A DNA stretch of 64,000 bases from a virus: positions 32,598 through 96,597 of IMG/VR virus record IMGVR_UViG_3300009430_000001, one strand, 5' to 3'. The notes under the pieces are model-generated. The model was not told the DNA's origin. It made no database searches and worked only from the letters and a program-made list of their open reading frames with translations. Below, piece by piece: positions 23,270-31,904 of this stretch (position 1 is its first letter; each line of letters opens with the position of its first letter). The position numbers and the translations under genes were made by a program.

Positions 23270-23692
23270 CTAGCCAAAGCGAAAGATCCCTGTGGTACCA
23301 ACGGGTCTGGGGCCTGTGGGTATAGCTGAATAGCTGGATGCATGGCTGTATGTCGACATGCGCCGCTGGTCGCGGCAGCAGTCGTATTGAATGTGGAGAT
23401 GGGCTGATGGATGGGTGAGATCCCTTGCAGCGACTGGGATCTCGAGGAATATGCGCCCGGTGCCGCACCGTCTGGGCGGTATGCGGCGGGGCTTATGAAG
23501 GCTTACGTGCGTTTGCTGTAGATGTGCACAGGGGGGCACTAGCAGCCGAGGTAGCACGTGACGCTTATGAGGACGCATGCACGTGAGCTGCAGATGCACA
23601 CGGGGGCATTGGCAGCTGATGATGCGCATGGAGCTGATGCAGCATTGGTATGCTGATGATTCATTTGCTTTCATGCGAGCGGAAGCGAGCAT
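23270..23692 (-). CDS. possible Cys/His-rich protein with a duplicated segment, 140 aa
   Basis: An ATG at 23692 opens 140 codons ending in TAG at 23270. The hairpin at 23705-23728 lies 12 bases upstream, the position leader hairpins take before other minus-strand genes. The composition is odd (high Cys, His, Arg and Pro). Two segments of CP-x-V/A-HLQ-x-T followed by HK-x-R repeat about 33 residues apart, matching direct repeats at 23521-23549 and 23593-23619. It may equally be non-coding; codon bias does not look like the neighbours. Confidence 0.3.
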   Translation of the reverse strand: MLASARMKANESSAYQCCISSMRIISCQCPRVHLQLTCMRPHKRHVLPRLLVPPCAHLQQTHVSLHKPRRIPPRRCGTGRIFLEIPVAARDLTHPSAHLHIQYDCCRDQRRMSTYSHASSYSAIPTGPRPVGTTGIFRFG

Positions 23693-23704
23693 GGGGAGCA
23701 AATG

Positions 23705-23728
23705 AAAAAAGAGTCCCCGTAGGGACTC
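23705..23728 (-). terminator. rho-independent terminator
   Basis: Minus strand: GAGTCCCTACGGGGACTC followed by TTTTTT, directly after the stop of 23736-23999. Confidence 0.85.
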
Positions 23729-23735
23729 TGGTGCA

Positions 23736-23999
23736 CTACTTGGCGTAGATGCAGACGCGGGCATTGCCCGCCTTAGATTTGATGACCTTTCCGAAGGCGT
23801 CAGGCGCCTCCTCGTCTGGCCCGAAGCCAGACAGGACGTGCACGCCGATGAGGGAAGCCAAGAACTCTTCGGCCTTGACTTCAGACCCGAGGGCCTGAGC
23901 AAGCCTGGCCTTGAACTTCTTGGTGAAGCCCAAGTTACCAAGCCAAAGTACGTCCTTGGTGTCGGTGGAGGCGTTGGCCTGAGTGGTGGCGTTAGCCAT
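23736..23999 (-). CDS. hypothetical protein, 87 aa
   Basis: ATG 23999, MANATTQANASTDTKDVLWLGNLGFTKKF. Short Thr/Ala-rich arm, then a helix-strand domain (KARLAQALGSEVKAEEFLASLIGVHVL) ending VCIYAK. Hairpins at both ends. Function unknown. Confidence 0.65.
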   Translation of the reverse strand: MANATTQANASTDTKDVLWLGNLGFTKKFKARLAQALGSEVKAEEFLASLIGVHVLSGFGPDEEAPDAFGKVIKSKAGNARVCIYAK

Positions 24000-24029
24000 G
24001 TGTCGCTACTGCGAACTACAGCAATCAAA

Positions 24030-24046
24030 GGTCCCCGTGGAGGGAC
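24030..24046 (-). repeat. GC-rich leader hairpin
   Basis: Minus strand: GTCCCTCCACGGGGACC, TTTG; 31 bases before ATG 23999. Confidence 0.6.
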
Positions 24047-24048
24047 AC

Positions 24049-24234
24049 ATGATTCTGTAGTGGTATGTGTAGCTTTGGTATGTGTGTCCTGATTTAGGGG
24101 TAGGTGGGGTTTTTTATGCAGGGCCCCCGTTGGAGGGCTAGGGAGGGGCGTGTCTCGATTATGTTTTTAACGATTTTCCGCGCGCGTATAGCGGCTAGTT
24201 GGCTTGTACTAGCTGTGTACCCTGAGGCGGTCGC
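24049..24234. other. intergenic region at the divergence of early and late genes
   Basis: No gene seen. It holds a GCCCTCC/GGGGGC hairpin at 24121-24139 with no T run, a direct repeat ACACATACCA at about 24067-24096 read on the minus strand, and a TACCCTG box on the plus strand at 24218-24224. It separates minus-strand genes from the long plus-strand late cluster, so divergent promoters are expected here. Confidence 0.5.
24218..24224 (+). promoter_or_regulatory. TACCCTG box, putative -10 element
   Basis: TACCCTG, 10 or 19 bases before the two candidate ATGs of the 24.2 kb gene. First box of the main plus-strand cluster. Confidence 0.45.
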
Positions 24235-24243
24235 ATGCTGCTG

Positions 24244-24372
24244 ATGGCAAAGTCACCAACGATCGCCGGCAAGATCGTCATCGTCTCGAAGCCGAAGAAG
24301 ACCACGCAGGGCCAGGGCCAGCACAGCCGGCCGCGGAACGGGCGGAAGAAAATGCGGGGGCAGGGGCGGTGA
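24244..24372 (+). CDS. small basic protein, 42 aa, resembling a conserved cyanophage-type protein
   Basis: Read directly: ATG 24244 (in-frame ATG 24235 adds MLL). MAKSPTIAGKIVIVSKPKKTTQGQG, then RPRNGRKKMRGQGR. The IVSKPKKTxQGxGxH...GRKKxRGQGR pattern matches small proteins I associate with phages of marine and freshwater picocyanobacteria; role unknown, strongly cationic. Its stop overlaps the next start as GTGA. Confidence 0.65.
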   Translation: MAKSPTIAGKIVIVSKPKKTTQGQGQHSRPRNGRKKMRGQGR

Positions 24373-25091
24373 AGCCGCGCTATCAAGCCATTCATTTGCC
24401 ACCTGGGCGCCCAAAAGAGCGCAATGAGGCCTGGCGGGTAATGGAGACCCTCGGCTCGATGGAAGCGTGGGGAAAAGACGATCCAAGAACTGATCGCATC
24501 TTCACGCTTCTTGGTCATGGCGGTGAGCTCAATGAAGATCGCCTCCTTGACCCAACTCATGCGCCGCGGCTTGAGGTGCAGGATCTCGAGCTTCTGGCTG
24601 ATGCGCATGATGAGATTGTTCGCGCAGACCCTGCATTACGCGAGGAGATGGAGTTCATCCCTCGGATTCTTGCCAGAGCCACAGAGCCTCGCGATCTACC
24701 CTCTTCATCAAGTGACGAGGCGCAGCCGGGCAACATGAGGCAGTGGAAGCGAAGCGGCAAGCAGCCTTCATGGGCGGCCGGTGTCGCGGATGACGTCCTC
24801 GGCGGGGAGGCGCCGCCAGCGCCAGACAAGGAGGTCACGCCGCCCGATCCTCAGGTGCGGCAGCCGGCCGAGCGGAGCAACCCCACCGGGCAGGAGACGC
24901 CGCAGACGAACCTGAAGACGAAGAAGGATGCCGAGGAGGCCTGGGACTGGGGTCGATTCGCCGGGGATGCCCTGCCCTGGCTTGCGGCCGCAGGTGGCGG
25001 CGCCGTGGGTGGCGCAGCGCTCATGCACTTGCTCTCGAGGCCGGCTGTCGCGGCTCCGGCCATTGCTCAACCTGGAGCGGAGAACTACTGA
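24369..25091 (+). CDS. virion-type protein with C-terminal glycine-rich helix, 240 aa
   Basis: GTG start 24369 (MKPRYQAIHLPPGRPKERNEAWRVMETL), coupled by GTGA. The N-terminal 115 residues are helical and acidic, then a Pro/Ala/Lys linker with KTKKDAEEAWDWGRF, and a hydrophobic helix near the C-terminus (LPWLAAAGGGAVGGAALMHLL). Probable internal or ejected virion protein by its plan and position; no homologue recognised. Confidence 0.6.
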   Translation: MKPRYQAIHLPPGRPKERNEAWRVMETLGSMEAWGKDDPRTDRIFTLLGHGGELNEDRLLDPTHAPRLEVQDLELLADAHDEIVRADPALREEMEFIPRILARATEPRDLPSSSSDEAQPGNMRQWKRSGKQPSWAAGVADDVLGGEAPPAPDKEVTPPDPQVRQPAERSNPTGQETPQTNLKTKKDAEEAWDWGRFAGDALPWLAAAGGGAVGGAALMHLLSRPAVAAPAIAQPGAENY

Positions 25092-25321
25092 TGCCGATCA
25101 CACGATTTGCTGGAGAGAAGCTTCGGAGCAAGGTCGAGAACGGCCCGTCTGACATCACGAATCCAATGGAGCCACTGCGGGAGAGGATTCTCAATGCGGC
25201 TGCTCTCTTGACTTCCTTGGGTGAGAGGAATCCCGTTGGAGCCGTTTGGGCTGGCATTAACGCTGGAAAAGCGGGTGCTGTCACGCTCGATGACGCTCGC
25301 AGAAACGGCTGGATGCAGTGA
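25091..25321 (+). CDS. small hypothetical protein, 76 aa
   Basis: ATG 25091 shares TGATG with the previous stop. MPITRFAGEKLRSKV. Predicted helical and basic, with VWAGINAGKAGAVTLDDARRNGWM at the end. The opening M-x-I/V-T-R-x-AG-x-x-L is shared with 30151-30732. Function unknown. Confidence 0.6.
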   Translation: MPITRFAGEKLRSKVENGPSDITNPMEPLRERILNAAALLTSLGERNPVGAVWAGINAGKAGAVTLDDARRNGWMQ

Positions 25322-25329
25322 TTTTCCAC

Positions 25330-25346
25330 ACTTAGACACAACGCGG
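25330..25346 (+). repeat. 17-base motif copy 6
   Basis: ACTTAGACACAACGCGG, four bases before ATG 25351. Here the motif lies upstream of a gene of the same orientation. Confidence 0.85.
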
Positions 25347-25350
25347 AACC

Positions 25351-25605
25351 ATGGCACTTCGAAAAGCGGGCGACAAGCTGCGAGAGCACGCTGAAAAGAG
25401 CAAAAAGCCGGTTGTGCCCAAAGATGCACCGATGACGCATGGCGGCAAAGGCGGGACGAAGGGCACGTTCACGGCTGCTGCATCACGTCACGACATGGGC
25501 GTGCAGGAGTTTGCGAGCCAAGTCAAAGCACATCCGGAAAATTACAGCCCGGCGATGCGCAAAAAGGCGAATTTCGCCGCAAATGCCGCAAAATGGAAGC
25601 ATTGA
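25351..25605 (+). CDS. small basic phage protein, 84 aa
   Basis: MALRKAGDKLREHAEKSKKPVVP, then HGGKGGTKGTF, HDMGVQEFASQVKAHPENYSP and MRKKANFAANAAKWKH. The pattern of a short amphipathic start, a Gly/Lys loop and a C-terminal R-K-x-A-NFA-x-NA-x-K is one I have seen in phage structural-gene clusters; function unknown. Start directly after motif copy 6. Confidence 0.65.
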   Translation: MALRKAGDKLREHAEKSKKPVVPKDAPMTHGGKGGTKGTFTAAASRHDMGVQEFASQVKAHPENYSPAMRKKANFAANAAKWKH

Positions 25606-25623
25606 TCGCCTGAATTCAGCGCC

Positions 25624-25630
25624 TACCCTG
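25624..25630 (+). promoter_or_regulatory. TACCCTG box, putative -10 element
   Basis: TACCCTG 22 bases before the GTG start at 25653; flanked by a CCTAC/GTAGG inverted repeat. Confidence 0.5.
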
Positions 25631-25652
25631 GTCGTAGGCATGGATTCCTAGC

Positions 25653-28600
25653 GTGGTTGTACTTGCTCCCACTGATTTCGTCGCATTTTCGCAGGCGATT
25701 GGCACTGATTACGCCGCCAGTGATGAGGAAAAGGCCCGCATCGCGCCGATCGTGGCGCAATGGAAGGCCGAAGTGGCGTCTCAGCAGCGCGAGGACCGCG
25801 GGCCCAACGCTCTCGGCGGCGTCCTGGCCGGCGCGGGGATCCTCGGGGCCGGTCTTGGTGGGGCCTGGCTGGCGCGCCAGCTCAAGAAGCAGGGCGTCAG
25901 GCCCGAGATCGCCGAGCAGACCGCGGCTGCGGTGGCCGCCAAGGGCTCGCCCCCCCCGGCATCGGGCGGTGCGCCACCGGCTTCGGTTGTGGCGTCACCT
26001 GCGACGCGGGGCCTGGATCGGGTTACCCGGCAAGGCGGCGGGATCTCCCGGGCGCGCGGCGAGTACGACCCCGCCAGCTTGATCCAAAATCCAAAGCTGG
26101 GTCCGCAGATCATGCAGGCCGACACGCCAGAGAAGCGATCGGCACTCGTTCAGGACCTGGCCGCCGCTGGTGACTCCCGGGCCGAGCGTGTTCAACGTTT
26201 GCTCGAGGTTGGCGAGCAGGATTGGCCGACTGAAACGGCTGGGGTGGGCCGGGAGTCGGGCCAGCCTTTCGAGGTCACCTACCAGTCGGCGGCTGGAGCG
26301 CTCGCCGGGATCGGCGGTCGGCAGCGTTACGGCAGCACCACCTATGGTGAGACCGAGGCCGATGCTATGGCTGCGGGCTTCAATGCGCCTACATTGGGTC
26401 AGACGCGGCGCACCGGTGCTGGCATGTATCAGCCTGGGTATTACGAGCCAGAGGAGCAGTACGGGGCGAACATCGAGCTTTCAAATGGCAAGCTCTTAAT
26501 GCGCAGTAACGGCAAGGGAGGCCAGACGCCGGTGCGCTTTGGAGAGCAAAATGCTGCTTTGAACTTTTACAAGGCCGAGAAGCGGCCAATTGCGAAAAGT
26601 GATCTTGTCGCGGCCGAAGATCCGGAGCGCGACGAAAAGGTTCGTGGTTATATTGATCGTGAAGATGCGACTACTGCAGGAATGATTGAGTCGCTGCCAG
26701 CGACATCGAAGCAGTGGCCTCGTACTGGCTATGTGGATACATCTGCGGCTCGCATTCCAATTACGCCGCCTGAGCGCGTTCTCAATGTTGATGCGCTGGG
26801 CTTGGCCGGTGAACTTCCTATTGATCAAATGTCAATGTATGATATTTACGAACATCAGGCAAATCCCTCGCTTGCAAATCCTTCGTTGACGCAGGGGCAA
26901 AAGTATTTGGTTTTGAAGCCGGAATGGCAAAGTAGGATCGACGCATTGGCAGATAATCTCGAGCCTGGTCGGCCGTATCCGTATAAGTTCAATCAGCCTG
27001 AGGAGCCATGGTCATATCAGGCAAATAAGGGCTACACGATTGGCAGTGAGGCTGTTCCAGGTGGCAAGGGCGCGCGTCGTCAGGTCTTTCGTAGAGAGAC
27101 TTACACGGAGTACGATCCCAATTTGGTTCGCGAGATTCCGATTTATGATAAAGAGGGTAATATCACTCGCATGGAGCGTGTTGTCGGCGGTTTTGGTCCA
27201 ACGAGGGAGACGGTTGCTGATCGCGATATTGAATTGCCAACTCTCGAAAGAGTTCCGATTGATGCAAGCGCCTATCGCGGCAAGACGTCGCTTGAGACGG
27301 CTGGAGCCGAGGGAGAGCCGGTGGATTACAGCATTAATCGGTGGCAGGATCGCATTGTTCCGCGCGATGACGATTTTACGTCTTCGTTGCTTGATTATGC
27401 CGCCAAAGCGCATCGGCATGTTCAGGCCCTTCGCGCACAGGCCCAGGTCCTTGAATTTTCCGACCCTAGAGGGGCAAAGCAGCTTTTAAGGGAAGCTGGC
27501 GTCGCGGAACAGGCGGTGATCACTGTTCAGCGCAAGATAGAGGATCTACGCTATCAGACAGCCGAACAGGAGGGTCGAATTAAATCGGTCAACGCGAGTT
27601 TCGCGCAGGGTCCTTACATTCTCAAGGAGTTTGGCGAATCTGGCATGCGTGCTGGCGCACGCTTGAGAGTTGCTGCCAAGGATCACTTGTCGCGCACGGG
27701 AAAGCCGTTGACGCAGCGGCAAGAGATGGATCTGGCCACTGATCTGGCGGTGCAGCACAACACGGATCTTTTCACGGTGTTGCGTGCTTCTCGTCTTGGC
27801 ACCGTGACGCAACCGGAACGCTTGGATGCTGGTGGCGGAAGACTGACAGATCCTCAGGAGCGTCAGCGCGGTGGCGATGTCGTGGGCCTTCGCCAGTTCA
27901 AAGAGTCTGGTGCTATTGTTGGAACCGCTAAGCCGATTGGCGGTAAAGAGCCAGATTTTCTTGAGCGCGTGTATGAAGTGCTCGAGCTGCAACCGCGGCT
28001 TGGCCGTTCCGCTGAGCGCAATGCGGCGTTGGAGGGCAAGGCAAGGGAGTTGGCTGACTCCTTTCAGAACCAGATTCCGGAGCTCGGTAAACTGCTCAAG
28101 CTTGGTGGTGTTTCTGAGCAGGAAAAGGTTAGCCTTGTCTTTGAGGCGATTTCGATGGCTGCCAAAGACTATCACAAGGCGATCAAGGTATTTCCGGAGC
28201 TTGGCGCAAAGGCCTATGCGGGCGGGCCTGGCACGCACTTCTTTGAGGCTTTCATGAAGACCTACGTGCGCAAGGCTGCAAATTTGATGGGTATTGAGTT
28301 ATCCGGTGGCCAGGGCACACAGGCATCATTGATGACGCTTGCCGCCGGCACCAGTGAACGCTTGATTAACAAGGCGCGTCGCGAGGGGGTTTCGCCTCGT
28401 GTTGTGTTAGATGAGGTGATTGCTGGCGCTGAATCGCCGGCCGAGGCTTTCGAGCGTCTCGATGCGCGTATCAGCAATGTGCAGAAGACGGAAGCGGCGG
28501 ATGACCCGAATACCAATGGATCGTTGCTGGCTGAAAAGCTTTGGCAGTTGCCAAGCAGTGAGATTGGTGATACTGCTGCGGGCCAGTTGAAGCAGCGCCT

Positions 28601-29795
28601 GGCGGCACGCTCTTCCGGCACCGGAGGTCGCTTGGGGCCCAGCCGTTTTCCCGTGGCGATCAAGCTGGCGACCACGTTGCCAGATGAAAGCATGTTCCCG
28701 GGCCGTCGGTCTTCTCAGGAGGTGGATGCGGTGCGTCGTCAGGGGATCACGGGAACTTATAGATCATCGCAGGATGATTCCGTGATCGCCGAGGGAACAT
28801 TCAAGCGGAATAAGCAGGAGACGTTGCTGGATCGCGCTCGTGACCCTGAAGCACGTCGCTTTGGCTCCAATGCAGAATTGAACTCAGAGTTCAAGGCGCT
28901 GGAGACTGAAAAACAGTTGCTGCTCAAAAAAGACAAGGAATCGCCTCGCTTGAAGGAGATTGGCGATTTGCAGCAGGGTTTGATTGATGAACAGCGTGAG
29001 ATTGACGAGCATCGCTTTGTGATTGAGCAAGCAATTGGCCGCTTCAATACGGAGTCGATGTCAAGCGGTCGTGTTGTGGGTCCTGGGCATGTCATCATCA
29101 ACTCTGGCGTTGGGGTTCGCATTGAGCCGGATCTGCGTGCAGCGCCACGCTCGATGGAGGCGCAACCGCAAAGGGGGGAGATCAGTGATTCGGCCGAGAC
29201 AGCTGAAGATGCGCTGGATATGCGTGACGTGGCCGCAGATCGCGATGTGGCTCGTGATTATTTGGCGGACGCTCTTTCGAGAGGCGTGGATGTTGACGTT
29301 GAGGTCCTTGGTGAGGGTGCCGAGCGGGATGCTGATGCGCTGAGCGCTCCGCGCCGCCCGGAGGTGACACTGACAGATGCAGAGGTGCGTGATATTCAGG
29401 CTCGTGGAGGGCAAGGCATTGCGCCTCGTCAGCGAGAAGGCGAGCCGATGCGAATCGACGAGCGACAGGTGGCTCATGTTCTTGACCTTGTCCGTAGGGC
29501 GAAACCTACCCTGATCAGAGCGAGGAAGTCGTCCGTGCCGGAGATCGCACCGCAAGAGCGAGAGCGCGCTGAGTTTGGCCGCAAGGTTGACTTTTTCATC
29601 AACAATCCGCAGAGCAAGCAGATCGGCTACAAGGACCTCGAGAGTGGCGCCTTCCGTCCGATGGCGCCGCTTTCGGATGCGGCAATCCGGGCCAGCATGG
29701 CGGCGGAGGGCTCCAGGCGCGCCAGGCGAGAGGAGCTCATTCAGCAGGTGCTCAGTGACGTGGCCCTGCGTCGTCGCATGGGGGTTCGGGGCTGA
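25653..29795 (+). CDS. very large virion-type protein, 1380 aa, possible ejected internal protein
   Basis: GTG 25653 (MVVLAPTDFVAFSQAIGTD). Glycine-rich hydrophobic helix at about 51-71 (LGGVLAGAGILGAGLGGAWL), a Pro/Ala-rich linker at about 88-115, a long hydrophilic middle with Tyr/Pro-rich loops, and a charged predicted coiled coil near 1080-1130 (FKALETEKQLLLKKDKE). It is the largest protein in the window. I see no Walker, transglycosylase or RNA polymerase signature. Size, plan and position among glycine-zipper proteins suggest an internal or ejection protein, but this is inference; a tape measure is the alternative. Confidence 0.65.
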   Translation: MVVLAPTDFVAFSQAIGTDYAASDEEKARIAPIVAQWKAEVASQQREDRGPNALGGVLAGAGILGAGLGGAWLARQLKKQGVRPEIAEQTAAAVAAKGSPPPASGGAPPASVVASPATRGLDRVTRQGGGISRARGEYDPASLIQNPKLGPQIMQADTPEKRSALVQDLAAAGDSRAERVQRLLEVGEQDWPTETAGVGRESGQPFEVTYQSAAGALAGIGGRQRYGSTTYGETEADAMAAGFNAPTLGQTRRTGAGMYQPGYYEPEEQYGANIELSNGKLLMRSNGKGGQTPVRFGEQNAALNFYKAEKRPIAKSDLVAAEDPERDEKVRGYIDREDATTAGMIESLPATSKQWPRTGYVDTSAARIPITPPERVLNVDALGLAGELPIDQMSMYDIYEHQANPSLANPSLTQGQKYLVLKPEWQSRIDALADNLEPGRPYPYKFNQPEEPWSYQANKGYTIGSEAVPGGKGARRQVFRRETYTEYDPNLVREIPIYDKEGNITRMERVVGGFGPTRETVADRDIELPTLERVPIDASAYRGKTSLETAGAEGEPVDYSINRWQDRIVPRDDDFTSSLLDYAAKAHRHVQALRAQAQVLEFSDPRGAKQLLREAGVAEQAVITVQRKIEDLRYQTAEQEGRIKSVNASFAQGPYILKEFGESGMRAGARLRVAAKDHLSRTGKPLTQRQEMDLATDLAVQHNTDLFTVLRASRLGTVTQPERLDAGGGRLTDPQERQRGGDVVGLRQFKESGAIVGTAKPIGGKEPDFLERVYEVLELQPRLGRSAERNAALEGKARELADSFQNQIPELGKLLKLGGVSEQEKVSLVFEAISMAAKDYHKAIKVFPELGAKAYAGGPGTHFFEAFMKTYVRKAANLMGIELSGGQGTQASLMTLAAGTSERLINKARREGVSPRVVLDEVIAGAESPAEAFERLDARISNVQKTEAADDPNTNGSLLAEKLWQLPSSEIGDTAAGQLKQRLAARSSGTGGRLGPSRFPVAIKLATTLPDESMFPGRRSSQEVDAVRRQGITGTYRSSQDDSVIAEGTFKRNKQETLLDRARDPEARRFGSNAELNSEFKALETEKQLLLKKDKESPRLKEIGDLQQGLIDEQREIDEHRFVIEQAIGRFNTESMSSGRVVGPGHVIINSGVGVRIEPDLRAAPRSMEAQPQRGEISDSAETAEDALDMRDVAADRDVARDYLADALSRGVDVDVEVLGEGAERDADALSAPRRPEVTLTDAEVRDIQARGGQGIAPRQREGEPMRIDERQVAHVLDLVRRAKPTLIRARKSSVPEIAPQERERAEFGRKVDFFINNPQSKQIGYKDLESGAFRPMAPLSDAAIRASMAAEGSRRARREELIQQVLSDVALRRRMGVRG

Positions 29796-30151
29796 TGGCA
29801 TTTCGCAACCAGGCTCTGCCAGCCCAGATCCGCTCCGGGAACGACAGCCGCCTCAGGCAGCTGGGCCAGCCGCCTGCCGGGTTCAGCCAGGGCGCCGCGG
29901 CCCGGGCGAAGGTGGCCGCCGGCAAGTTCAGCGAGGGGGATCCCGGGGCCGATGCCGCTGCGCCGTGGTTCGTCGGCATGCAGCCGTTCAGCCAGATCCG
30001 GGCGGCGAACCAGAACGTGTTCAATGACTGGGACGATCGATTCACCAACGCCACCGACATCGGCTTCCGGTTCCGGCCGCCACCGCCTGAACCCGAGCCG
30101 GCACCGGTCGAGGGCGGCTCGAGCTCTGGTGGCGAGGAGGTGAAGGGCTGA
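29795..30151 (+). CDS. hypothetical structural protein, 118 aa
   Basis: ATG 29795 (MAFRNQALPAQIRSGNDS) overlaps the previous stop as TGATG. Soluble N-terminus, then a Pro/Glu-rich C-terminus (RPPPPEPEPAPVEGGSSSGGEE). Small, disordered, typical of accessory virion proteins. Coupled to 30151 by TGATG. Confidence 0.55.
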   Translation: MAFRNQALPAQIRSGNDSRLRQLGQPPAGFSQGAAARAKVAAGKFSEGDPGADAAAPWFVGMQPFSQIRAANQNVFNDWDDRFTNATDIGFRFRPPPPEPEPAPVEGGSSSGGEEVKG

Positions 30152-30732
30152 TGGCGGTCACACGATTGGCTGGCAAGGCATTGCGCGGGGTCTGGCATCG
30201 CAAGCCCTTGAAGGATCTGGGCACCTGGGAGCACACGCGGCAGGCCGTGATGCCGCGGGGAGCCCTGGAGTGGGGGGTGGAACTGGCGCCGGACCTGATC
30301 GGGGCAGGCATGATGATGATGAACATGGAGGGCGCCACGCCACTGGAGCGGGCGATGGCCGGGGCCTTTGATCTCGGCGCCGGGCTGGGCCTGTCGTTCG
30401 GCGGTCGCCTGGCCGGCGGAGCCATCGGAGACGCTGGGGCCAGGCTGGGCGGCGCGACTCGCGCACGGGATTTGCGCCGCGCGGCGAGCACCGGCGCCGG
30501 CATCGGTGGCTACGTCGGTCCGATGTCGATGATAGTGATGCCCTACGAGAAGCTCAACCCGGCCTATGGCGGTTACGTGGAGCGCATGCAGGCGCAGGGC
30601 GCGCAGCAGCAGGAATTGTCACCGGAGGAATACGGCATGCTTCAGCAGCTGTATCTCAATGCTGCGCAGAGTCCGAAGGTGACGGGCCTGCAGGAGGCGT
30701 TGGGAATGTCGGGGATGCCGATGTATGGCTGA
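30151..30732 (+). CDS. glycine-rich virion-type protein, 193 aa
   Basis: MAVTRLAGKALRGVWHRKPLKDLGTWEHTRQAV. Hydrophobic Gly-rich stretches (ELAPDLIGAGMMMMNM, AGAFDLGAGLGLSFGGRLAGGAIGDAGARLGG) between basic pieces. It starts like 25091-25321. It overlaps the next gene by eight bases. Probable internal virion protein. Confidence 0.6.
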   Translation: MAVTRLAGKALRGVWHRKPLKDLGTWEHTRQAVMPRGALEWGVELAPDLIGAGMMMMNMEGATPLERAMAGAFDLGAGLGLSFGGRLAGGAIGDAGARLGGATRARDLRRAASTGAGIGGYVGPMSMIVMPYEKLNPAYGGYVERMQAQGAQQQELSPEEYGMLQQLYLNAAQSPKVTGLQEALGMSGMPMYG

Positions 30733-31876
30733 AGTCGTTGTCAATGAACAGCAGGGCACCGCGCAGCACAAGCGCAATGTGTGGGAGCAGCTTGTCGAGG
30801 GCTTCTATCGTGGTGCAGAGGATCGGTCTTATGAGATAGGTGCCACGCCGGTTGAACACATCATTCACGATGCGGCGTGGAATCCGAAAAACTGGCAGCA
30901 GGCCTATCGCGGCACCGGCGATCGTCCACCGACATTTGCTGAGCGCATTGGTGCGACGATGGGTTTGGCGGTCAAGGATTTGATGCGAGATGGCTCTCGC
31001 ATTCCCTACTGGGCGCTCAATCACCCATTGGCGATCTATGGTGTTGCCAGTGATGCAGCGGCAGAAGCGGCGGGGCTGCGGCCTGATTATGCGGCGCTTG
31101 AAAAGCATGCTAAGAAAAACAAGACATCGATTGACAGGGATGTCCTGCAGGCGCAATGGGAAGAGCACATGGGCTTCGACAAGAAGCGCATTCCGCTTGT
31201 CATTGCCGGCCGCGCTGCTCCATTCATTGGTGCTGCGGCATTGGTGCAAGCGTCCGGCAACCATGATTTGCTGAATCCACTCGAAGGTGGGCGCTCTCCG
31301 GGCTTTGAGGCTGTCATTCCACAAGAGGGGGATCCGACAAAGTCGGCGAATGTGCCGGGTGAAGTAGTTGCTCGTTACCTCTTTGGCCGTACGGGGCGCC
31401 TGTTGCCGTGGGAGCAGTTCACCGAAGAGCGGCCTGATGTGTCGCCACAGGACTACGGCTCTTATCGCGCTCATCAATACGACAAGGGCCTTTTCAACAT
31501 TGGCTTGTTCAAGGGCACCTCGAGGAACATCGAAGGCGAGCCTGAGTTCACGATGATGGGGTTTCGCACGCCGCTCTCGGCGGTGGGGGCTGGCGCGGGC
31601 GCCCTCACCGGCAGCGTCCTGGGCGCCAGCGCTGCTGTGGCCGCCGCAGCGAAGACGGCACGGGAGCTCTCTGGCGATGGTCCTTTTCCCGCTGGCCGGC
31701 ACATGGGGCCGCGGCGCCTGGCGGGCTCTATCGCTGGTGCCATTGCTGGGGCCATCGCCGGCAAGTACGGCACGCAGGCGGTCAACGACCTTGCGCTGCA
31801 GCCGTTGATCAATCCTGAGGCGGTGGAAGCTGAGCGCGTGTGGCGCGAGCAGCAGCGTGCTGCTGGGGCCCTCTGA
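30725..31876 (+). CDS. virion-type protein with C-terminal glycine zippers, 383 aa
   Basis: MAEVVVNEQQGTAQHKRN. Soluble N-terminal two thirds, then two Gly/Ala helices, VGAGAGALTGSVLGASAAVAAA at about 291-312 and LAGSIAGAIAGAIAGKYG at about 336-353 with GxxxG spacing, followed by a charged tail. Such zippers can insert into membranes and oligomerise, as expected for a protein delivered across the envelope. Confidence 0.6.
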   Translation: MAEVVVNEQQGTAQHKRNVWEQLVEGFYRGAEDRSYEIGATPVEHIIHDAAWNPKNWQQAYRGTGDRPPTFAERIGATMGLAVKDLMRDGSRIPYWALNHPLAIYGVASDAAAEAAGLRPDYAALEKHAKKNKTSIDRDVLQAQWEEHMGFDKKRIPLVIAGRAAPFIGAAALVQASGNHDLLNPLEGGRSPGFEAVIPQEGDPTKSANVPGEVVARYLFGRTGRLLPWEQFTEERPDVSPQDYGSYRAHQYDKGLFNIGLFKGTSRNIEGEPEFTMMGFRTPLSAVGAGAGALTGSVLGASAAVAAAAKTARELSGDGPFPAGRHMGPRRLAGSIAGAIAGAIAGKYGTQAVNDLALQPLINPEAVEAERVWREQQRAAGAL

Positions 31877-31877
31877 C

Positions 31878-31884
31878 TACCCTG
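31878..31884 (+). promoter_or_regulatory. TACCCTG box, putative -10 element
   Basis: TGAc-TACCCTG directly after the stop at 31876, 20 bases before the GTG start at 31905. Confidence 0.5.
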
Positions 31885-31904
31885 GCCTCAGGCTGATTCT
31901 TGAC

